Below are positions 58,365 through 64,000 of a stretch of 64,000 nt of DNA, in pieces. Each line of letters begins with the position of its first letter. Within the stretch, counting starts at the first letter, position 1. A program made the translations under genes and the position numbers. The DNA lies in contig NZ_CP081849.1 in NCBI RefSeq assembly GCF_018982885.2, positions 62,001 to 126,000 of the forward strand. Direction: 5' to 3'. The DNA is from Polymorphobacter megasporae. GTDB taxonomy: Bacteria > Pseudomonadota > Alphaproteobacteria > Sphingomonadales > Sphingomonadaceae. Under the pieces are notes generated by a model. The model did not search any database and had not been told where the DNA came from. It worked only from the letters and a program-made list of their open reading frames with translations.

Positions 58365-59420
58365 TAGAGCGGTTTCCAGCCGACGTGAATCGGGAGGGAT
58401 TTCCAAGGGCTCGGTTTTCTGATTCAGGCTTCATGCTGATGAAGGAGGTCGGCATGGATGGGTCGAGGACTTTCACAGGATCTTCGTGATCGGGTTGTTG
58501 CCGCCATTGACGGCGGGATGTCGTGCCGGGGTGCGGCGGTCCGGTTCGGCGTGAGCGCAGCGAGCGCGATCCGGTGGCGCCAGTTGTCGCGCTGCCATGG
58601 TACGCCGGCGGCCAAGGTGCAGGGTGGCGATCGGCGGTCGGCGAGGATCGAGGCGCATGCCGACTTCATCCTGGGCGCGATCGAGACGAAGGACGACATC
58701 ACGCTGGTCGAGTTGCAGGCGCACCTGGCCGAGCGCGGCACGCCGGTTGGCATCGGCACGCTGTGGCGGTTCTTCGATCGTCACAGGATCACGCGTAAAA
58801 AAAGACCGCGCACGCCACCGAACAGGAACGTCCCGACGTCCTGAAGCGTCGCGAGGAGTGGTTCGAGGGGCAGCTCGACCTCGATCCTGAGCGACTGGTC
58901 TTTATCGACGAGAGTTGGGCGTCGACCAACATGGCGCGTCGCCATGGGCGCTGCCAACGGGGTCAGCGCCTGCGCTCGAGCGTGCCGCACGGGCATTGGA
59001 AAACCACGACGTTCATTGCTGGCCTGCGCCGCTCCGGCATGGTTGCGCCCATGGTGCTCGACGGCCCGATCAATCGCGATGCCTTCGTCGCCTATGTCCG
59101 CCAGGTACTCGTGCCCAACCTCTTGCCGGGCGACATCGTCATCATGGACAATCTATCGAGCCACAAAGTGCCGGCCGCCCGCGAGGCGATCGAAGCCGCC
59201 GGCGCGACAATGCTGTTCCTCCCGCCGTATAGCCCCGACTTCAACCCGATCGAGCAGGCGTTCTCGAAGCTCAAGGCCCACCTGCGCAAAGCCGCTGAAC
59301 GAACCATCCACGGACTCTGGGACGCCATCGGTCGAATCCTCGACCTCTACCCGCCACAGGAATGCGCCAATTTACTTCACAAACGCCGGCTACGATGCAA
59401 ACTGATCGGAAACCGCTCTA
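58365..59420. mobile_element. IS630-family insertion sequence with frameshifted transposase
   Basis: The ends are perfect 13-bp inverted repeats TAGAGCGGTTTCC (58365-58377) and GGAAACCGCTCTA (59408-59420), each starting with the TA target. The element is 1056 bp. Two overlapping plus-strand frames encode one transposase. It is inserted in, or next to, an IS1380 transposase gene on its right side. Confidence 0.88.
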
Positions 59421-59422
59421 GC
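58458..59422 (+). CDS. IS630 family transposase (programmed -1 frameshift)
   Basis: The first frame (58458-58844) encodes the HTH part GLSQDLRDRVVAAIDGGMS, CRGAAVRFGVSAASAIRW. The second frame continues TAHATEQERPDVLKRREEW, LVFIDESWASTNMARRHG (first D), IVIMDNLSSHK (second D) and FNPIEQAFSKLKAHLR (E). The A7 run at 58797-58803 lies in the overlap, and a -1 slip there joins the frames exactly, as known for this IS subgroup. The fused protein would have about 320 residues. It looks functional if the slip occurs. Confidence 0.85.
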
Positions 59423-59912
59423 CGCCGTGGACGACATCGACCGTCTCGTCGATGTCGAGCGTCACCGTCGCCGGCGGAGCGGGATAGCTGGCACAGTAGA
59501 TATCGACGACGTCCATCATCCGCACCAGCTCGCGGGTTGTCGGGGCGTTCTCCCAGCGGCTCATCGTCGGCTGGCTGGCCAGGCCGATGGCGCCGCGGGG
59601 CAACTTGCCCGCCGCCAGCTTGAAGCCGGGATCGTGGCGCAGATCATCGAGATCGTCGGCATCCTCATAGCCACAGGCGATCGCCAGTATCCGCGCCCGC
59701 AGGATGTCGACAGGGCTATGGACAACACGGCTTTGGTCGCGGGGGTCGGCGATGCAGCCGGCCAGGCGCCCGGCGATGCCCATCGCGCGCTCCGTCCGCG
59801 CCAGCAGCAGGACGCCGCCATCCGATGTCAGCCGCCCGCCATCGAACGCCACCGTCACTTTCTTGCGACAAATGGCTGGGAATCCAAAACCGGCAACGCT
59901 ATCCTCAGCCAT
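59421..59912 (-). pseudogene. IS1380 family transposase, N-terminal fragment
   Basis: About 164 codons typical of the IS1380 N-terminus: TVAFDGGRLTSDGGVLLLARTERAMGI, DILRARILAIACGYEDADDLDDLRHDP, SQPTMSRWEN, and the first catalytic Asp in TLDIDETVDVVHGG. It stops at the inverted repeat of the IS630 element, and the remaining two thirds are not found on the other side. It is therefore dead. Confidence 0.85.
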
Positions 59913-60166
59913 GGCGGGCGTGGCACTTTCTGTCCGGGGTCAGAGGGTCGTCTAGACAACCATTCTCTACACCAAATCAGCAGGTTAAACCACGCTCGCC
60001 AACCCAAAGCCGCTCGCCTGATGTTTAGTCCGGGCTAGTGACGACCGTCGTGGAGGCCTGCTTCCCGACTCAGCGGGATGGTGCCCTGATCTTGAAAGAT
60101 CGGGGAAGGACACTGCTAAATGAAGCACCGGAATCAGCACATCGGGATCGATGGAGATTCTCGGTA

Positions 60167-60772
60167 TCAGCCGATTATCACGCCCTTCCAGTTCCGTTGC
60201 TGGCGGGGTGGCTTCTCTCGCTTTCGTTCGGCAAGGGAGTGAGGCGTAACTTCTTCCTCAGTAAGCTGTCGCAACCGAAGCCGTCCGCGCCACACCCGGC
60301 TTTTGAACGTGCCTGAAGTAATAGCCAATTGCGCGGCTGCGTCTTCGATTTTCACGCCTTGGCTCGCCAGCAATACCGCCTCTCGCTGCCCGATGGTCAG
60401 CTTGTTCAAGGCCCACTCTGCATCGCGCAACGCCACCACATTACTTTGATTCTCCGCGACGCTCAGCAGGCGGTCAAATGCCTCCTCGGGAAGTTCGACC
60501 TGAAAGCGCGCGCGCCGCCGACCGGACAAAAAACTGTTGCGCATCACTGTCCGCGCCCATGCGCCAAGATTGCTGTCCGGGCGAAAACTGTGCCGCGCGG
60601 ACCAGCAACGCAGCATCGTATCCTGTAACAGGTCATCGGCGTCCGCGCCGCCCCCCGTCAGCCGCCGGCCATAGTTGCTGAGCGACGACACCTGTTTCGC
60701 AAGCGCCACGCCGAAATCGTCATCGAACGATACTTGGCAAAGATCGTTCATCGAGGCGAGTATATGTCGCAT
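60167..60772 (-). CDS. ECF-type RNA polymerase sigma factor
   Basis: A 201-residue sigma-70-family factor of the ECF type. Region 2 has VSSLSNYGRRLTGGGADADDLLQDTMLRCWSARHSFRPDSNLGAWARTVMRNSFLS; region 4 has LNKLTIGQREAVLLASQGVKIEDAAAQLAITSGTFKSRVWRGRLRLRQ. The ATG at 60772 has a GGAGCGGA site; a longer frame upstream is unlikely. The pattern is close to EcfG-like general stress factors, but no NepR or PhyR is adjacent, so its regulon is open. Confidence 0.85.
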   Translation of the reverse strand: MRHILASMNDLCQVSFDDDFGVALAKQVSSLSNYGRRLTGGGADADDLLQDTMLRCWSARHSFRPDSNLGAWARTVMRNSFLSGRRRARFQVELPEEAFDRLLSVAENQSNVVALRDAEWALNKLTIGQREAVLLASQGVKIEDAAAQLAITSGTFKSRVWRGRLRLRQLTEEEVTPHSLAERKREKPPRQQRNWKGVIIG

Positions 60773-60972
60773 TGGTTCCGCTCCTGAACGTCCCTGGCGT
60801 GTTGCACGGCGTACTCTCCTCTCGTTACGTTCTGGCACGGTCTGACCGTGCAAGGGCTCGCCTGAACCGCTACTCCGGGTCAGGGAATCGACCGAGCGAT
60901 CTTCTTGATGTCGCCGAAGGGTTGTCGCAGGCTAGGAACACCGGACCTGTTGCTGCCCGGCGTCCCATCGCA

Positions 60973-61350
60973 TCAATAATTCCAGTGGTGATGGTGATGG
61001 TAGACCGGGCGTGGCACCCAGCCGTATCCGTTCCAGACATAACCGTTGTCATAAAACCAACGCGCTGAGTGATGGTGATGATGGTGGTGGTGGTGGTGGT
61101 GGTGGTGATAGCGACCGGGATCGCCGTAGCCGTCCCAGTATTGCACCGGGATCAGGTACGCCTGCCGGCTCTGGACAGCGGCGTCGGCGGCATCGAGCCG
61201 GGCGACCGCATTCGGCACGGGTTCGAACAGATCGGCGTAGGTCAATGCCGGCGGGATCGGGTCGGCGGCAGCCGGGGACGCGATCAGCGCGCCGCCGACG
61301 ATCAGGGCGACGAGCGCTGCGTCGGTGAGCAGGGCGGTCTTGCGAGACAT
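60973..61350 (-). CDS. Exported histidine-rich protein
   Basis: A 125-residue protein. The N-terminal part (LTDAALVALIVGGALIASPAAA) is a signal peptide, then ALTYADLFEPVPNAVARLDAADAA, a run of 13 histidines (about residues 82-94), a WFYDNGYVWNGYGWVPR segment and a second HHHHHW near the end. The histidine run is encoded by the GTG/ATG microsatellite at about 61069-61108, read on the minus strand. It probably binds metal ions in the periplasm. No PEP-CTERM tail. Confidence 0.8.
   Translation of the reverse strand: MSRKTALLTDAALVALIVGGALIASPAAADPIPPALTYADLFEPVPNAVARLDAADAAVQSRQAYLIPVQYWDGYGDPGRYHHHHHHHHHHHHHSARWFYDNGYVWNGYGWVPRPVYHHHHHWNY
61069..61108. repeat. Triplet microsatellite (GTG/GAT)n in the His-rich gene
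   Basis: About 40 bp of repeated GTG with a few GAT triplets on the plus strand, encoding a polyhistidine run on the minus strand. Triplet units keep the frame, so copy number changes alter only the number of histidines. Confidence 0.85.
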
Positions 61351-61502
61351 GATTTCCTCCGCATCAGGAATGGGTCGACGTCGTGCCCGCCCGACGGAAC
61401 TGGCCGTCGCACGGGCGTATGACAGTTACGATAGTCTGGATGCCTCCAAGCTGAACACGCCCGATAGCCCGCATTCAGCTTCATGCGGGCTTCGAGCGGT
61501 TG

Positions 61503-62231
61503 CTAGTCCGGGTCGGAGCTCCGCGCCCGTGCCGCGCGAGCCATGTTGCGGTAGGTTCCGTCGAAGACCGTATTGGTCGACGACAGCCATTTCGTCCCGT
61601 CGGCGAGGCGGTCGCGGCTGACCGCGAGGCGTCGTGCCCGCATCTCGCGCTGGGCGGCTTCGTCCGCGGTCATCGGTTGCAGGTCGAGTTCCGGATCGGC
61701 GGGAACAACGATCAGGCTCATGAACGGCTCGCCCTTGCGGAAGACGTGCGTCACGCCGACCGGCGGCGCCTTGAAGATACAAAAGAAGGTCATCGGCCAC
61801 CAGTCGCTGCGGATCAACGCCGGGACCGCAAGCGGTGTGGTGTTGGTCGGATCGGTATAATAGCGCGGGTGTGGTTCGGTCCTGATCGCCCACCCGGTCG
61901 GTACCTCGAGGTCGAGCGACAACTGGTAGGAATACAAATCCTCGCCAAACGCCCGGAAGGGGGGCCAGGTCAATCCATCGCCGGGCGGGGACTTCCAGTC
62001 GGCGTCGAGCCGGACGTGGCCGTCGATGCTGCTGACCGTCAGGTCGTCGTCGAACGGGTAGACAAGCTCGAGCCCGTATCGTGCGCTTTCGGAGAAGGGG
62101 ATGCAGTGCCATGGCTGTTCGTGGCTGCCGTCGACTCGCGGGTCCTTGCCGCCCGCCCAACCCGGGACCGTGATCCTGATTGCCTGTGGCGGCAGTCGAT
62201 TGCCGTGACTGCGAAACTTGACGGTCGGCAT
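61503..62231 (-). CDS. DUF6065-like conserved hypothetical protein
   Basis: A 242-residue soluble protein. Seen parts are VKFRSHGNRLPPQAIRITVPGWAGGKDPRVDGSHEQPWHCIPFSESARYGLELVYPFDDD, FRAFGEDLYSYQLSLDLEVPTGWAIRTEPHP, and WPMTFFCIFKAPPVGVTHVFRKGEPFMSLIVVP. I take it for the DUF6065 type from this overall pattern; no activity is known. It is monocistronic, and followed on the other side by an IS256 element. Confidence 0.7.
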   Translation of the reverse strand: MPTVKFRSHGNRLPPQAIRITVPGWAGGKDPRVDGSHEQPWHCIPFSESARYGLELVYPFDDDLTVSSIDGHVRLDADWKSPPGDGLTWPPFRAFGEDLYSYQLSLDLEVPTGWAIRTEPHPRYYTDPTNTTPLAVPALIRSDWWPMTFFCIFKAPPVGVTHVFRKGEPFMSLIVVPADPELDLQPMTADEAAQREMRARRLAVSRDRLADGTKWLSSTNTVFDGTYRNMARAARARSSDPD

Positions 62232-62340
62232 TCCGTACCTTTCAGTAAAGATCCTCAGTCAACGGCACAATAATCCGGCCGACAACGTATCTTCCTGCGA
62301 TGTCACGCCAACTCTGTGGCGAGTTTAAGTCCCAGCTGGG

Positions 62341-63750
62341 GTCGTGTCCCGGGTGGTGGTGTAGCTCGCGGTTGGCCATCGGCGATCTTCGGATAGGTTT
62401 GGGTTGCGACACTCAACCGACGGAGATTACCGATGACCGACGATACGATGAACCTGCAGGCGCTGGTGGGGAAGAGCGCCGACTCTGATTTTCTGCGTGA
62501 GATGATCGGCTTTGCCGCGCAGCGACTGATGGCCCTTGAGGTCGGCGGGCTCACGGGCGCGGCTTATGGCGAGAAGAGCGATGACCGGCTCACCCAGCGC
62601 AACGGCTATCGTGAGCGCGACTGGGAGACCCGGGCCGGCACGGTCGAGCTGCGCATCCCCAAGCTCAGGAAGGGCAGCTCCTTCCCCGGCTTCCTCGAGC
62701 CCCGACGCCTTGCCGAGAAGGCGCTGACCGCGGTCGTGCAGGAGGCCTACATCCAGGGCATCTCGACGCGATCGGTCGATGACCTCGTAAAAGCGATGGG
62801 CGAAGCCGCCCAAGGTTCCAGGCGCGAAGCGCAAGGAATGGCGGCGGAGGGATGAGCGGCATTTCCAAGAGCCAGGTCAGCCGGTTGTGCGAAGATATCG
62901 ACGTTCGCGTGAAGGCGTTCCTCGAGCGTCCCATCGAAGGCGACTGGCCCTACGTCTGGATCGACGCCACCTATCTTAAAGTCCGCCAGAACGGCCGCAT
63001 CGTCTCGGTCGCGGTCACCATCGCGGTCGGCGTTAACAGCGACGGTCGCCGCGAGGTGCTCGGCATGGCGATTGGCGCGTCGGAGGCCGAGACCTTCTGG
63101 ACCGACTTCCTACGCGGCCTCGCGCGTCGTGGCCTGCGCGGCGTGAAGCTGGTTATCTCCGATGCCCATGAGGGCATCAAGGCTTCCGTCTCCCGCGTGT
63201 TCAGCGCCACGTGGCAACGCTGCCGGGTGCACTTCTCCCGCAACGCCCTGGCGCACGCCGGCAAGAGCGGCCGCCGCGTCGTCTCGGCCTTCATTGCCAC
63301 CGCCTTCGCCCAGGAAACGCCTGACGCCGCCAAGGGCCAGTGGCGCAAGGTCGCCGACCAGCTCCGGCCGACCGTGCCCAAGCTGGCGACGTTGATGGAT
63401 ACCGCCGAGGAAGACGTCCTTGCCTACATGAGCTTTGCACCCCAGCACCGGCTCAAGCTGCATTCGACGAACCCGATCGAGCGCGTCAACGGCGAGATCA
63501 AGCGACGGACCAACGTCGTCGGCATCTTCCCCAACGAAGAAGCCATCACCCGCCTCGTCGGCGCGATCCTCCTCGAGCAGAACGACGAATGGGCGGTTCA
63601 GCGCTCGCGCTACATGACGCTGGAAAGTGTCGCCCAGTTAAGCGATGATCCGCTCGTCACGCTGCCCGCAATGGCCGCTTGATCAATCCGGCCTCGCCGG
63701 AGATCGCTGGATCAACCCCGGCGAAGCTACACCACTCTGTGGGACACGAT
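62341..63750. mobile_element. IS256-family insertion sequence (about 1.4 kb)
   Basis: The ends are imperfect 26-bp inverted repeats: the left begins GTCGTGTCCC and includes GTGGTGTAGCT (62341-62366). The right reads inward ATCGTGTCCC...GTGGTGTAGCT (63750-63725), 20 of 26 matching. Between them are two overlapping transposase frames. I do not see a clear 8-9-bp target duplication. Confidence 0.78.
62433..63682 (+). pseudogene. IS256 family transposase split by a small insertion
   Basis: The first frame (62433-62855) gives [64 protein letters not shown] through [17 protein letters not shown]. The second (62852-63682) begins [17 protein letters not shown] and has the DDE residues in WIDATYLKVRQ, VISDAHEGIKAS and NPIERVNGEIKRR. 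In intact members VKAMG is followed directly by [11 protein letters not shown], so about 50 extra bases after VKAMG have split the gene. It is probably inactive unless reinitiation at the ATGA overlap suffices. Confidence 0.85.
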
Positions 63751-63762
63751 CCGCATTCGGCG

Positions 63763-64000
63763 TTACAGGCTCTTGATTCGACGCTCCGCTGTGGCCTTGC
63801 CTTGCAGCGCGCCGAGCCTGCCCGGCGCCAGCACCAACGCGGCATCATAGGCGGACAGCGCTTCCCGCGGCTTCCCGGCGACGAGATAAAGATCGCCGAG
63901 TTGCTCGCGCGCCGGGACGATCGGCCCCGGAGTGAGCGGGAGTTTCTCGAGCCCATCCTCCTCGTCGGCGGCGGCCGTCATCGTCGCCACCGCGGCGGCG
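63763..64000 (-). CDS. TPR-like protein, C-terminal part (runs off right edge)
   Basis: The C-terminal 75-80 codons of a protein that begins beyond the window. EQLGDLYLVAGKPREALSAYDAALVLAPGRLGALQGKATAER is a tetratricopeptide unit (LGDLYLVAGKPREALSAYDAAL). It ends naturally at TAA 63763, 12 bp from the IS256 element. The frame is open to base 64000. Confidence 0.65.
   Translation of the reverse strand, partial: AAAVATMTAAADEEDGLEKLPLTPGPIVPAREQLGDLYLVAGKPREALSAYDAALVLAPGRLGALQGKATAERRIKSL

Noticed and set aside
59427-60038. 203-codon plus-strand frame near the IS1380 fragment
   Set aside because: It is antisense to the recognisable IS1380 transposase N-terminus and has no family signature.
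61069-61108. CRISPR or tandem-repeat array
   Set aside because: It is a simple GTG/GAT triplet run inside a coding region; there are no spacers. No CRISPR array was found anywhere in the window.

Overview
The window looks like alphaproteobacterial DNA, most probably from a sphingomonad (Sphingomonadales). The evidence is high GC, three secreted proteins ending in the PEPxxWA-type sorting signal common in that order, two MucR/Ros-type regulators, a TonB-dependent receptor and a bacteriophytochrome with heme oxygenase. It is a mosaic of ordinary metabolic genes and a dense accessory region with insertion sequences, a Tn3-family transposon, toxin-antitoxin pairs, gene remnants and several probable defence cassettes. 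Chromosome or large plasmid cannot be decided from the sequence.

1-12.35 kb: an aromatic catabolism cluster. Gentisate 1,2-dioxygenase, a GSH-type maleylpyruvate isomerase and a fumarylpyruvate hydrolase-like protein form a complete lower gentisate route. Around them are a Rieske oxygenase, a class A flavin monooxygenase, a dienelactone hydrolase-like enzyme, a hydratase-like protein, an acyl-CoA synthetase (ADP-forming type), an MFS transporter, an SDR and a GntR/FCD regulator. 12.9-16.5 kb: a bacteriophytochrome-GGDEF-EAL protein and its heme oxygenase. 17.0-19.6 kb: a quinone-reductase-like gene pair divergent from an AraC regulator.

20.0-31.6 kb: a probable defence island. It holds (a) a three-gene operon encoding two different PD-(D/E)XK-like proteins, one of them DUF4365; (b) a DUF433/PIN-like toxin-antitoxin pair; (c) a four-gene run of SbcD/YhaO-like phosphoesterase, SbcC/YhaN-like coiled-coil ATPase, DUF4297/Cap4-like nuclease and HerA-like ATPase. 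The last run is the best candidate here for an undescribed system, because DUF4297-HerA is known as a defence pair but here sits behind an SbcCD-like pair.

31.8-41.6 kb: PEP-CTERM and other secreted proteins, two mucR paralogues, CinA, a small RHH operon, an IS630 element inserted exactly in a mucR stop codon, and a tyrosine recombinase with a second, partial copy of its 3' end. Three PEP-CTERM genes (two here, one at 57.3 kb) share a sigma-54 promoter and an upstream box at exactly the same 50-bp distance. 41.9-45.3 kb: modE divergent from a TonB receptor-modA operon, suggesting outer-membrane uptake of a molybdate complex.

45.6-53.1 kb: Tn3-family resolvase and transposase, then a RelE-like/UvrD helicase/ankyrin fusion gene bracketed by two copies of a ~186-bp palindromic module. 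53.4-64 kb: a diguanylate cyclase, a VapBC-type pair, a winged-helix gene next to a perfect 21-bp inverted repeat, a third PEP-CTERM gene, an IS630 element (programmed-frameshift type) next to a truncated IS1380, an ECF sigma factor, a His-rich exported protein, a DUF6065-like gene, a broken IS256 element and a TPR gene running off the right edge.
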